Source: Monoplex corrugatus | Taxonomy: Eukaryota; Mollusca; Gastropoda; Littorinimorpha; Ranellidae | Length of the DNA stretch: 64,000 nucleotides | Direction: 5' to 3' | Assembly: GCA_030674185.1 (NCBI GenBank) | Contig: CM060315.1 | Location: forward strand, 91,139,787 to 91,203,786 | In this document: positions 34,391-44,430 of the stretch, piece by piece | Layout of the letters: the number at the start of each line of letters is the position of its first letter | Numbering within the stretch: position 1 is the stretch's first letter | The notes under the pieces: model-generated | Told to the model about the DNA's origin: nothing | Seen by the model: the letters and a program-made list of their open reading frames with translations, nothing else | Databases searched by the model: none | Made by a program: the position numbers and the translations under genes

Positions 34391-34612
34391 TGTGGCGACT
34401 TCTTGTAATCTCAGAGTTACTTTCCCTTTGTTGGCTTTAGTCACCAAGATCTGAGAGATACGTCCCTTTGGTGAATTTTGCTCACCGTTGTATTTGTGAA
34501 GATCGTGGTAGAGATAAAAAAACAAACAAACAAACAAAAAATACCACAGACTCTGCACTTCAGTCTATGTCTTTCTTTAGAATTGTATGAGACTAATCAT
34601 TTCCATTCTACA
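34391..34612 (+). repeat. 5' LTR
   Basis: Starts TGTGGCGACTTCTTG and ends TCTACA. It aligns along its length to the 3' LTR; shared landmarks are AGAGTTACTTTCC, GTCCCTTTGGTGA, GAAGATCGTGGTAGA, CTTCAGTCT and GTCTTTCTT. It carries an (AAAC)n expansion near 34520 absent from the 3' LTR. By eye about 20% of the aligned sites differ, implying an old insertion. Confidence 0.9.
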
Positions 34613-34632
34613 TTGATGACCCAGGCACTGAA
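34613..34632 (+). promoter_or_regulatory. primer binding site (degenerate, tRNA-Trp type)
   Basis: TTGATGACCCAGGCACTGA directly after the LTR resembles TGGTGACCCCGACGTGA, the complement of the tRNA-Trp 3' end used by CsRn1-clade elements. Several positions have mutated. Confidence 0.6.
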
Positions 34633-34635
34633 CGC

Positions 34636-35420
34636 CGTCAAAAATGGCTGAAGGAATATATTCTTGTTGACCTAGCAACACAACTTCAAGCTCTGACTGC
34701 CCAGTCTAACCAGATCATCACAGTCTCTATCAAACTACCTGAATTTTGGACAAAATCGCCAGAAGTTTGGTTTCCAAGTGTGGAAGCTCAGTTTGGCACC
34801 AAGGGCATAAGTAAAGACTAAACAAAATATGACAACATTGTGAGCGTTTTTGACATCAACACAGCAGAGGAAGTTCAGTCTATTCTCACCAACCCATACT
34901 CTGTTGACAAATACAGCACCTTGAAGACAGTCCAAATCTAGACTTTTGCCAAGTCTCAGTTAAAAAAAAGTGCTGAACTCCACAACCTGAATGGACACGG
35001 TGACAAACGCCCTTCTGCTCTTATGCGCAAGATAAACGCTCTTAATGATGATCCACAAACACTTAAACGCGCATTGTTTCTGGCAAACCTTCCTGCAGGA
35101 CATAATATTGAACACACAAAGGCTCTTGCTAGGCAGCAGACCGCATCTGGTAGGCATGTGCTACATGTATACAGCAAATGTCCATGGTTCCAACTGAAAC
35201 ACGCCATAGCTATGAGACTACCCATTGAACAGGATGTGGGTGACACCAACGTCGTCAGAGACTGTTTCTGACGTTCTCCTCATTCACAGCAGGGCACAAC
35301 TAATTCGTCTTCTGTGTGTTTGTATCACCACAGATTTGGACCAGATGCCCGTCGTTACCAGCCTGGCTGCAAATTTGCATCATTACTTTCCAAACCAAAC
35401 AACCAGGGCACATCATCAGC
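34636..35420 (+). pseudogene. Ty3/gypsy gag remnant with CHHC-type finger
   Basis: Gag matrix/capsid pattern across broken frames: LPEFWTKSPEVWFPSVEAQF near 34730, then TKYDNIVS, KRPSALMRKINAL and LFLANLPA. In one frame at about 35306-35370 it reads CLYHHRFGPDARRYQPGC, matching the CsRn1-type zinc finger (C-x2-H-x8-C-x3-C), with the third ligand Cys changed to Tyr. In-frame stops occur (near 34820 and 34940). Gag would normally coat the RNA in the particle. This copy cannot give a full protein. Confidence 0.8.
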
Positions 35421-35439
35421 TGGACCAAAACTGGCCGCT

Positions 35440-35866
35440 AAACGTGGTAGCGGCTGGCGTTTCAAATTCCAACACGTTCTCTGTTCATGATCAATGCACC
35501 GGTCAGTCATACTTAATTGACACTGGTGCTGATGTGTCAGTTTATCCAGCTTCTGCACAGGACTGCAAGACTAACTCACCGTCTGTATCACTTTCTGGAA
35601 AATCCATCAAGAAGGGGGCAAACGTAGTATCAGTTTGGAAATTAAGCCCAGACACGTGTACACACATGAAGTTATCGCTGATGTCACTCATCCCATTCTT
35701 AGTGCTGAATTTTTCATCACCTATGGACTTGTCATTGACCTTAATGGCAAGTGCCTCCTGTCTCTTGGCAACGCCTTTTTTCCTCAGAAGTACTGATTTC
35801 TCCTTAACCCTTGCAGGCCTATCGTTTCGTCTACACAACTCATATTCTGATATTCTTCGACAGTAA
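35440..35866 (+). pseudogene. Ty3/gypsy aspartic protease remnant
   Basis: The catalytic motif DTGAD is intact near 35520, preceded by SYLI and followed by VSVYPAS, as in retropepsins. The frame is open for some 140 codons, but the region after the flap loses similarity, suggesting a shift. It would process the polyprotein. Confidence 0.8.
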
Positions 35867-35899
35867 CTAACTCCGCATTTTAACTCTATGATCAATAAA

Positions 35900-36165
35900 C
35901 ATGGTGTTGAACATCACATCGTCATACACGAGCCACCAGCTCGTGCTCGACCTAGAAACTGCCTGTTGCAAAAGCTGAATTCTTGAAGATGGAACAGATG
36001 AGCATCATCTGTCAGTCCAACTCACCCAGGTCTTCACCACTCCACGTGATTCCCAAACCAGGTAACCTTTGGTGACCCTGCGGTGACTACAGACGACTTA
36101 ACACTCTAACCAAAGATGATCGTTATCCGATGCCTCACATCCAATGTTTCAACAAACATCTCACA
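35900..36165 (+). pseudogene. Ty3/gypsy RT, N-terminal remnant
   Basis: Contains MEQMSIICQSNSPRSSPLH, VIPKPGN, PCGDYRRLN and DRYPMPHIQ, the fingers region of Ty3/gypsy RT. An in-frame stop follows PGNLW. Similarity ends at about 36165, before the palm catalytic motifs, where the Penelope-like block starts. Confidence 0.8.
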
Positions 36166-37275
36166 AGTTCTCCCTTTGGCGTCGTTCCACACTCCTCCAC
36201 ACTACTGGGGCCGCTACATGGACGACACTATGACTACTGAAAAGATCGGTGGTAGAAGACTTCATGAACCATCTCAACAACCAACACCCTGCCATCAAGC
36301 TCACCTATGAGGTAGAGCAGAACGGCAGCATCGCGATGTTGGATATCCGCATCATCTGGATGGAGACAGGCCTCGCCTTCTCCGTCTATAGAAAGCCGAC
36401 CCACACGGACCAGTACTTACAATTTGACAGTCACCAGCCACTGGAACACATGCTTGGAGTAATCCGCACCCTCACCCACCGAGCGAAGACCATCTGCTCT
36501 ATCGACACCGCTAGAGAAGAAGAGGTGCAGTACATAAAAAAAAGTACTCAATTTGTCAGATAACAGAAGTGGGCCTGGGACATTCCAGGGGGCAAAAAAA
36601 ACATACCCCACCCCTCCACTGAATGGCCAACCCCTTCGAGAGGGCACGTATCCATGCCATACGTCAGCTGTGTCACTGAGGTTCTCAGCAGGAAGATCAG
36701 GAAGTTGGGAGTCAGTGTCCACGCCAAGCCCACCAACACCATCAGAAGCCAGTTAGTCCACCCCAAAGACAAAACAGACAAATTGGACACATCAGGGATG
36801 ATATACAAGATAGACTTCCAGGACTCTGACCATAGTTATATTGGCGAAACTGAGCGCAACTTGCACAAAAGATTAAAAGAACACAAACGTGAGTCCTCTC
36901 CTGTGGAAGAACACCTGACCCACACCCAACACCACTTTGAAAAGGACAATGTGCAAGTTCTCGACAAAGAAGCAAGATGGTTCCAGAGGGGAGTAAAGGA
37001 GGCAGTTTACATCGCCGCAAGGAACCCCATCCTCAACCGTGACCGGGGCCAACACAACCTGCCATCGGTGTACTCCTCACTTATTCAGTCGCACTGTCGT
37101 GAGTTCACTCACAGCGGTGCGACTGAAGCCAGTTCTCAACCCTGCAGTTGCGCTGAAGAAGTCGGCTGGATCGCCGATGAAAGCTACGCAGTAAGTAGCT
37201 TTTTTGTAACTGATAGCCAGGTTCAACCAGTTTCTCACAAGTTGCAACGTCTTCTCCAAGACTGATCTGGTCAGA
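36166..37275 (+). mobile_element. Penelope-like element fragment with GIY-YIG nuclease
   Basis: A partial Penelope-like retroelement in the same orientation as the host element. The RT catalytic box is present as GRYMDDTM (about 36210), followed by a thumb region (VEDFMNHLNN, MLDIRI, YRKPTHTDQYL) and, after a frame change near 36550, a linker and a C-terminal GIY-YIG domain (36654-37265): GMIYKI, HSYIGETERNLHKRLKEHKR, VKEAVYIAA and NPILNRDRGQHNL, i.e. the two Tyr, the Arg, the Glu and the Asn positions of the nuclease. The tail EEVGWIADESYAVS is typical of the family. The 5' half is missing and the 3' end is abrupt. GIY-YIG cuts target DNA for priming. Confidence 0.9.
36654..37265 (+). CDS. 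PLE C-terminal linker and GIY-YIG endonuclease domain
   Basis: An uninterrupted 203-codon frame. It opens with RT-linker sequence (VTEVLSRKIRKLGVSVHAKP), then the GIY-YIG fold at about residues 60-150. The first Tyr (MIYKI), second Tyr (SYIGE), catalytic Arg (ERNLHKRLKEHKR), Glu (KEAVYI) and Asn (NRDRGQHNL) are all in place, so this domain is intact at sequence level although the element is not. A TGA stop follows LLQD. Confidence 0.85.
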   Translation: MPYVSCVTEVLSRKIRKLGVSVHAKPTNTIRSQLVHPKDKTDKLDTSGMIYKIDFQDSDHSYIGETERNLHKRLKEHKRESSPVEEHLTHTQHHFEKDNVQVLDKEARWFQRGVKEAVYIAARNPILNRDRGQHNLPSVYSSLIQSHCREFTHSGATEASSQPCSCAEEVGWIADESYAVSSFFVTDSQVQPVSHKLQRLLQD

Positions 37276-37279
37276 AGCT

Positions 37280-38000
37280 ACCATTAAATGTCGTCTTCTG
37301 TTGCAAAGATTGCCATCATTGAGCTGGATTTCCTAGGCAATCGTGTCATTGCTCAGGGGATATGTCCACTCCCAGTCCAAGTAGACTCCCTTTCAAGATT
37401 GCGCTTCATCCACCGATCGTACAAGCCATAACAGTTTCTGGGAATGATGAACTATCACTGCCATTTCATCCCGCATGCTGCTGACAATCTAGTCGCACTC
37501 TATGCCTAGGCAAGTGGTAATGAACGAACCATTGAATGGTCAGAAGTCTGTCAAACCGCATTTGAAAAAGCCAAAGAAGCTCTCAAGGTGGCTGTGCTTT
37601 TAGCTCACCCTCAACCAGATGCACCTACAAGTCTAACAGCGAATGCCTCCAACTCAGGTAAGCAGCAGGGCCAGTACTGGGTTCCTTTTGTTTTATTCTC
37701 CTGGAAATTTTCAGAAACGTAGCCTACAGTGCGATCATACATTTCAGACACTTTCTGGGAGGATGACCTTTCACACTGTACACTGTCCAACACTGTCCAC
37801 AAACTCTTGGTGTTGGCTCTTAGGAGCGAAACTGACCTCTCTCCTCAACAGACGAGACACCTCTGCTACACAGCTGAGTTCACCATTGACATCCAGTACA
37901 TCACAAACAAGTTCAACGTGATGGCTGATTCCTTTTCATGCTTCAACATCAATCCGAACTCTGAGGAGCAGGACATTTTCTTTGTGGGCAGCTTCAATCA
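37280..38000 (+). pseudogene. Ty3/gypsy RT C-terminus and RNase H remnant
   Basis: Resumes with ELDFLGNRV and GICPLPVQV, then QFLGMMNYHCHFIPHAA and TIEWSEVCQTAFEKAKEAL, the RT connection region. RNase H follows in decayed form, with QTRHLCYTAEFTIDIQYITN and FNVMADSFS (DALSR equivalent) near 37850-37940. Several frame changes and stops interrupt it. Confidence 0.78.
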
Positions 38001-38049
38001 ACTTGCCAAAGAGCAAGTACGGTCTGGCGAGATGGATTCCTATCGCACA

Positions 38050-39226
38050 GCTACCACTGGCCTCAAGCTTTAAGACATCCAGTTCTGCCCCTGAACTCTG
38101 CAGTGTGATACGTCCACTGGCATTCCACAACCAGTATTGCCAAACTCCTGGACTCGTCCAGTATTTGATCAAATTCATGGACACACATGTAAGTGCATGC
38201 CACACACAACAGGCTATTACCCAACGTTACGTGTGGCCTGGCATGAAGCGTGACATTCGCGAATGGTACAAGCAATGCCATTCTTGTCAAGCCTCCAAAA
38301 GTCATCGACACACAGAGGTGCCACTGATGGAGGGCCAACTTCCAACCGCCAGGTTCTGTGGACTTCATGTTGACCTCGTTTCACCACTACCAGCCAGTCA
38401 AGGCATGATTGACCTGTGCACAATTACTGACTGCTTCACCAGATGGCCAGAAGCAATTCTTGTTAAAGATGCCCATGCCCATGCTTCTATCTGTGCCGCA
38501 GGTGTCGTTCATCATTGGATTGCCAGGTTTGGTGTTTCTGAAGACATTACCTCTGACCGAGGCAGGCAGCTCATCTCGGTGCTTTGGGCTGAATACAACC
38601 AGTTTGTGGGCATTGAGATTCACACAACCACAGCCTACCATCCACAAGCAAATGGTATGGCTGAACGTTGGGGATACCCTCCACTTGGCGGGTGTATCCC
38701 AGTTGTTTTCCTGCTGAGCTTGCCTACGGCTCAACTCTTCACCTACCTAGTGGATTTCTTCAGCCACTGGATGCACGCACCATGGAACCAGACTCAACGT
38801 TACTCAAACATATCCAGCACACCATGTCTACTGTGCTGCCACAAGCTCCAACGTTCCATTGAAACGAGCCTGCTTATGTACCTTCAAACTTTGCCCCTAC
38901 TGGGAACATCTACGTCCAAAACAGCTCTCATTGTCACCCGCTCCAACGTCCCTATGATGGCTCCTACCGCACCATTGACACCAGTGACAAGTTCTACACT
39001 CCTGACATCAGAGGTCTCTGTGGACCGTCTCAAATCTGTATTTGTCACGCTGCTCATGACTTCAGAGGACAGGACTCTGGGTTCATATGCTACTGAGAAT
39101 CCGCCAACATCATTGACGACAACATCATCCGCAGCAAGTTCTGTAGAGCCTGTAAGATTACCTTCACCATCCCTTGCCAGAGATCTTCCTGTCACAACTG
39201 GCTCTGGTCGCATTTCACGTCTGTGA
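38050..39226 (+). pseudogene. Ty3/gypsy integrase remnant
   Basis: A 414-codon frame (37982-39226) covers integrase. The zinc-binding segment survives as RYVWPGMKRDIREWYKQCHS with the CxxC pair but with a damaged His pair. The catalytic D, D and E are all seen: HVDLVSPL, SDRGRQL and PQANGMAER. After AERWGYP the frame drifts, and DNA-binding C-terminal parts appear only as scattered blocks. The end GSGRISRL resembles the usual TRSGR terminus of this group. Integrase joins the element to host DNA. Confidence 0.85.
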
Positions 39227-39304
39227 CCAAGATTTCGATGGCTCTAATTTCAATTTTGTTCTTCTCAGTGTTATTAAAACAATTCACTACGTAGTTGTAT
39301 TTCG

Positions 39305-39326
39305 CTGGGATGGGGGATGGAGGTAA
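39305..39326 (+). promoter_or_regulatory. polypurine tract
   Basis: GGGATGGGGGATGGAGG directly precedes the 3' LTR, the expected site for plus-strand priming. Confidence 0.7.
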
Positions 39327-39527
39327 TGTAGTGACTTCTTGTGATGTAAGAGTTACTTTCCTTTCATTTTTTAAGTACCCGGGAACTGAAAGTTATGTCC
39401 CTTTGGTGAGTTTTGGTCACCATTGGGTTTCTGAAGATCGTGGTAGAAATAAAAAAAAAATCTCAGACATTGCACCTCAGTCTGTGTCTTTCTTCAGAGT
39501 GTATGCAATTAATTTTACCAATCTACA
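39327..39527 (+). repeat. 3' LTR
   Basis: Starts TGTAGTGACTTCTTG and ends ATCTACA, matching the 5' LTR ends. The AATAAA-like AGAAATAAAAAAAA near 39448 may serve polyadenylation. Followed by ACAT, the target-site duplication. Confidence 0.9.
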
Positions 39528-40700
39528 ACATGCATAGGGTAGTGTAGTTTAATGCATTATGCATAAAGCCATTCCCCTTTCATAGCACAGTGAACCAGGG
39601 CTGCGTTCTCATTTCAGTGTTCTTTGGGATAGTGTTTTCCCCAAACTGTGAAAGTATCTAATGATGACGGCAAACTCTTCCACGTACTCGCTTCAGAGCA
39701 AAGACATTTATGTCAGGTCATGATCCAGTCAGAGCAAAGACATTTATGTGTCAGGTTGTGATCGTGTCAAGTCTTTCTTGATGGTGCTGTTTTGACATAT
39801 CCTGCACAGCCTGGTCTCCAGAAGCTAGCTTAGCTTTTTAGGGCAAGTTTACCAAGAATTTGACCTCATCAGTATCAGCGATGACATTCTGTAAGGGGTA
39901 AATGACTTCACCTACCTAGAATCAACAATACTGTAAGGGGTAAATGACTTCACCTACCTAGAATTAACAATCTCCAGCAATCTGTCTGTCCAATTTAGAA
40001 CTCAACAGGTGGACAGGGAAAGCTGCTATTGCCATGGCCAAGCTGTCAGGAAATTGTTGGAAAATAACGCATTTACAGCAGCCACCATGATTGGAGTGTA
40101 CCAAGCCTGCGTACTGAGCACCCATCTCTATGGCAGCGAGAGTGGGACAAACTACGTGCACCATGTGCGTTGCCTCAACAGCTTCCATCTGCAGTGATTA
40201 CGCCAGGTCCTGGGCTCCTCATGGAATGGTCGTGTACTAAACAGGGACTTCCTGAATCAGACCAGAATGGAAAGCATATCTGCCCTCTTCACAGAATAAA
40301 CTGCATTTGCTTGGCCACGCCTGCCACGTACTAAATGGCTGCATCCCCCCCCCCCCCCAAAAAAAAAAAAAAAAAAAAAAAAAACAACAAACAAAAAAAC
40401 ATTCTGCACATGGAGCTTGTTGTGGGTTTCCGGCCCAAAAGTGTTCACGGTTGCAATACAGGAATCTTCGTAACTTTGACCTGGCGTCTTCTGATATCAG
40501 TATGGATACGTGAGATGAGGTGTACAAATCGCTGTGTCTGGAGACAGGCTGTACGTGCAGGCAGCGCTTGTACACAGCTGAAAACTCGACAGTGACTGGA
40601 CAGAATATAGAGATGAAAAGCCACAATAACGACCTAGTCAAAACCAACAGTCTCCCATGGTCATTAGCTGTGCATAAGACTGCCACTCAAGAATTGGCAT
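39528..40700 (+). mobile_element. old LINE, right part (RT C-terminal region)
   Basis: Continues the LINE after the LTR element: QGCVLISVFFGIVFS (39595-39640), a decayed catalytic box (the LFADDA site reads FLDGA near 39777), VNDFTYLE-STI, RKAA-IAMAKLS, NNAFTAATMIGVYQACVLST, LYGSESG and NSFHLQ. The C-terminal domain resumes after a homopolymer tract and ends with RQAVRAGSACTQ and a CxxxC-type segment near 40690. A duplication of GGGGTAAATGACTTCACCTACCTAGAAT-like sequence occurs at 39895-39960. The element is inactive. Confidence 0.75.
40345..40384 (+). repeat. C14-A26 homopolymer tract inside LINE ORF
   Basis: A 14-base C run followed by a 26-base A run sits exactly where sister elements encode IPK (ATCCCCAAG-type codons). 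Slippage of the original short CCCC-AA run explains it. Confidence 0.85.
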
Positions 40701-40707
40701 GCTCAAT

Positions 40708-40820
40708 CTTAGTTTCAGTTTCTAAAGACTACGTCTCCGCGATTGGAACGAATTCCATAAGCACTAACGTCACAGGTGCCGTGTGTATGATGATCATGGC
40801 ACAAGCCTGTTTTACGTAGT
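40708..40820 (+). repeat. dispersed repeat D, copy 3
   Basis: Carries GTTTCAGTTTCTAAAGA, GGAACGAATTCCATAAGCAC, GTCACAGGTGCCGTGTG and ATGATCATGGCACAAGCCT, in the same order as the copies at 14370-14550 and 28800-28990. It lies directly after the old LINE, so it may be that element's 3' UTR. Confidence 0.55.
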
Positions 40821-40915
40821 CTATATTTTATACTGGTATTGTATCAGCCTATCACTGGAATAATTTGCTCACATGTAAATGACATATGTATCTGTGTATC
40901 TTTTCTCCAAAAAGG

Positions 40916-40964
<49 letters not shown>

Positions 40965-42202
40965 CAAACAAATAAATAACACTACTAGCTATTCTATATA
41001 AACTCATCTCACGTGACAGAAAGACCCCCCCCCCCCCCAGTCAATGCACAAAGCAACTGCTGTCTATTAACTAGGTGAAGATATTTTCTTAATTATAGCC
41101 CTGTCAGTCTGTGGTTCATTTCTGAGAAGAGAAAAGAGGAAATAGATAGGTATGTAAGTAAGCGAATAAGTAAGTAAGTAAGTAAGTGAGTTTAGTAAGT
41201 AAGTAAGCAACAAGTAAGTAAATAAGTAAGTAAGTATATGCGTAAATAGGTGAATGGATGAATGAAAAAATAAAGGAATATGTAGATAAATAAACAGGTA
41301 AGACTTTGAAAATAACAAATAACAGTAAATACATGCATATGCCCACATGCCCGCACACAGACATACACACATACATTTATACATAGGCACCCATTTCCAC
41401 ACAGCACTATGGCTGACAACAACAGCAACAACAACAGCAGCAACAACAACAACAGTAACAACAACAGCAAAAAGGAATCACACATATCATGACAAACTTA
41501 CAGACATATCTGGACAACAATCAACAAACAACCCACAAACACACATACACACACAGACAATTCGGCAAACTGGTTGTTGTTCTCCTCTGGTTGCCTCTTT
41601 ATTTTCTTCACTCTTCCTTTTATCTGTTTCAGAAAAAGCCCAAACACTTTCCATTCCATGCTGTAAGTGTCTGTAGCAGTGTTACTTTTGAGATGATATC
41701 AATGTTGGTCCGATTAATGGTATGTCTTGTATTTCAGGCCACTTCCTCTATCTATTCCTGTTTTGGGTAAGACGTTCGATGGTATGATGACTCACATTCG
41801 TTCGCCAAGTTGTGATTTAAAGCGTCCATGGACCTCAGACTTTCCCAGATGAAGACTTTCTGTTGTAGTGGCATTGCCTGCACGTTTATCGGCCTGTTCA
41901 TTTCCCTTAACACTACCAATCACAGCCGACATTGTTCCACATCCAACTGAGTCCACAACTGGGCTCACCCATTGTCTGATCAGACAGATGGGACCATCAC
42001 CCCTACACTGGGGAAGGATTCATATCCAGGTGCCTACTAATGTTGATATAGGTGATAACTTCGTGTAGTAACATGAGATACTATTAACATTTTTGAATAA
42101 AGAAAGGAATGTGGGAACTCTTTATTCATTATTGTGTATTGACTTCTCACTGCACATGACACATCCCGCTTTTCATGAGACAGTGATATTCATATTATGT
42201 GG

Positions 42203-42207
<5 letters not shown>
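40821..42207. other. microsatellite-rich unassigned region
   Basis: Holds (TA)n at 40917-40962, a C12 run at 41027-41038, degenerate (GTAA)n at 41150-41260 and (CAA/CAG)n at 41418-41472. The rest (41560-42200) has short open frames without recognised domains. Confidence 0.8.
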
Positions 42208-42300
<93 letters not shown>

Positions 42301-42330
42301 ACACTCATACATACATACATACATACACAC
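42208..42330. repeat. (CA)n with (CATA)n microsatellite
   Basis: A CA run at 42209-42300, then CATACATACATACATAC. It abuts the 3' end of the CR1/L2-type LINE. Confidence 0.95.
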
Positions 42331-42344
42331 ACACATACTTATAC

Positions 42345-42440
42345 AATACAACAATACAATATTTTATTTATATAGCGCAAAATCTTGATAAAATCAAATC
42401 TAAGCGCTAAAACAGACACACACGCACGCACGCACACACA

Positions 42441-42496
<56 letters not shown>

Positions 42497-43996
42497 CACA
42501 CCACACACACGCACACGGCTATAAATGGGGAGAAAGAATAAAAGCAATGGAAAATTATAGAGAGCATATTATATACAATTATATATTACAATGTGATTCC
42601 CCTCCGAGTGGAGACAGGCTGCAGAGGGGATTGAGTGAGGTCACGATTTTATGCAGAGGAGAAAAGGTGAGTTTTGAGAGCGAACTTGAAGGAGACAAAA
42701 GTAGGTTGCTGACGGACTGAGAGAGGAAGTTTGTTCCAGGAAAGTGGACCAGAAACAGAGAAGGCTCGTGGACCATAGGTATTGAGCTTAGTGCGTGGAA
42801 AGCGAAAAGTCAGAGGATCGGAGGCAGAGCAGAGGGTACGTGAGGGAACATAGATCTCAAGTAGGCTTGACAGGTAATCGGGGGCTGCGTTATTGAGGCT
42901 TTTGTCGCACATGGTGTCTAGTTTGTACTGTATGCGCTTTGATACAGGGAGCCAGTGAAGTTGTGCCAGGAGAGGAGATATGTGGTCAGCTTTTTTCTTT
43001 TTGAGTACAAGGCGTGCAGCATTGTTTTGAATGCGCTGTAGGATGTGAATGGTGGAGGCAGGAAGACCAGACAGGAGTGAATTGCAATAGTCGATGCGAG
43101 ACATTATGAAGGAGAGCACGAGTTTTGCAGTTGTTTCGACATAGAGATACTTCCTGATCAGGCTTTTACGATGGAGGTGAGAGTAGCAAGATCTGGCAGT
43201 TTGAGAAACAAAGTTTTCATGGAGAGGGTAGAGTCAATGCAGACACCAAGGTTTTTAGCTGAATCAGAAATTGGGACTGATGTGTTACATAATGGGAGAG
43301 AAAGAGGAGGCAGCTGAGAAAGTTTCTGACGGGTACCAATGAGGATAGCTTCTGTCTTGTCATTAAGCTGAAGTTTATTGTATGTCATCCAGTTCTTAAT
43401 GTCCGAGTAACACTCAGTGGTGCGAGTCAAGAGGCGCTGTATATTGTCAGGTGAGTCACTGTCTTGAAGTTGGGTGTCATCAGCATAGAAGTGGTGTTTT
43501 ATAGAGTGGGAGTTGATGATGGTGGACAGGGGGGAGGTGTAAAAAGTGAAAAGAACAGGGCCAAGGACAGATCCTTGTGGAACACCACAGGTCAGGTATG
43601 CAGGTTGAGAGTAAGTGCCATTATGAGAACAGTTTGTTTTCTGTTTGATAAATATGAAGTGAACCAGGAGAGAGCAATGTCAGAGATGCCAAAAGTATGA
43701 TGAAGTCTAGAAAGGAGAATACCATGATGAATGGTATCAAAGGCTGCAGACAGATCATGGAGTGTGAGGAGAGAGACTTTGCCAGTATCAGTTGCAAGGA
43801 GGAGATTGTGTAGAATGTGTAGCAAGGCAGTTTCAGTGCTATGGCACTGGCGGTAGGCTGACTGGAAAGGATTGAGGAGATTGTTGACAGACAGGTGAGA
43901 GTTCAGCTGGTTGAGGACAACTTTTTCGATGAGTTTTGACAAGAAAGAGAGATTAGAGATAGGCCGGTAATTTTTCAGTTCATTTGGGTCTAAATA
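42345..43996 (-). mobile_element. CR1/L2-type LINE, 5'-truncated
   Basis: Reads on the minus strand from LDPNELKNYRPISNLSFLSK (RT start) through QSAYRQCHSTETALL, LDLSAAFDTIHH-type segments, [13 protein letters not shown], the intact catalytic box FYADDTQL (about 43490) and the thumb region ([13 protein letters not shown]). It ends with the characteristic C-terminal SRIDYCNSLLSGLP, RLVLKKKKADHISPLL, LHWLPV and RAFSVSGPLSWNKLP. Frame shifts near 43600 and 43150 split it into three pieces. The 3' terminus carries GCGCTATATAAATAAA and an (ATTGT)n-like end near 42350, typical for this superfamily. The endonuclease is absent. Confidence 0.9.
42416..42510. repeat. (CACG)n microsatellite in LINE 3' UTR
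   Basis: ACGC and AC repeats lie between the LINE C-terminal coding region and its 3' end, so the repeat grew within the element. Confidence 0.9.
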
Positions 43997-44106
43997 CACA
44001 TATACACACATACATACACACACATACATACACACACACGCACACCACACACACACACACACACGCACACACACACACAAACACAAACACAAACACACAA
44101 ACACAC
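43997..44106. repeat. (CA)n microsatellite at LINE 5' truncation point
   Basis: CA/CATA repeats directly abut the LINE truncation junction. Confidence 0.92.
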
Positions 44107-44303
44107 ACTGTCCCTGCTTCCATCATCCCTTTTCGCCCAGAAGCATTGTCTTTCTAAGTAGCACATACGGGGCATTCAGTCACATACCAGTATTCAAACA
44201 TATCAGTGTGTCTGCATTTAATCCAACACATACACAAATCACAACATACCCTGTATGATATACACATAACATCTTTCCTCTCCCATCCTCATACAATCGG
44301 CAC

Positions 44304-44430
44304 AGCTTCTTCTTTTTCTTCTTCTTCTTCTTCTTCTTCTTCTTCTTCTTCTTCTGCTTCTTCTTCTTCTTCTTCTTCTCTGCTTCTTCTGCTTCTTCTT
44401 CTTCTTCTTTTCCTCCTTCTTTTTTGATTT
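44304..44430. repeat. (CTT)n microsatellite
   Basis: An imperfect CTT/TTC array interrupted by CTGCTT units. Poly-Ser and poly-Glu frames on either strand are artefacts. Confidence 0.95.

Larger units (their letters stand above)
34391..39527 (+). mobile_element. Ty3/gypsy LTR retrotransposon (CsRn1-like), decayed, with PLE insert
   Basis: A 5137-bp provirus-like element: LTRs of 222 and 201 bp with TG...CA ends, a 4-bp target-site duplication, a primer binding site, gag, protease, the start of reverse transcriptase, a foreign Penelope-like block, the end of RT/RNase H, integrase and a polypurine tract. The CHHC-type gag finger and a PBS fitting tRNA-Trp point to the CsRn1 clade. Many stops and shifts interrupt all frames and the RT catalytic core is missing, so it is inactive. 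It sits inside the old LINE (34050-34390, 39532-40700). Confidence 0.9.
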
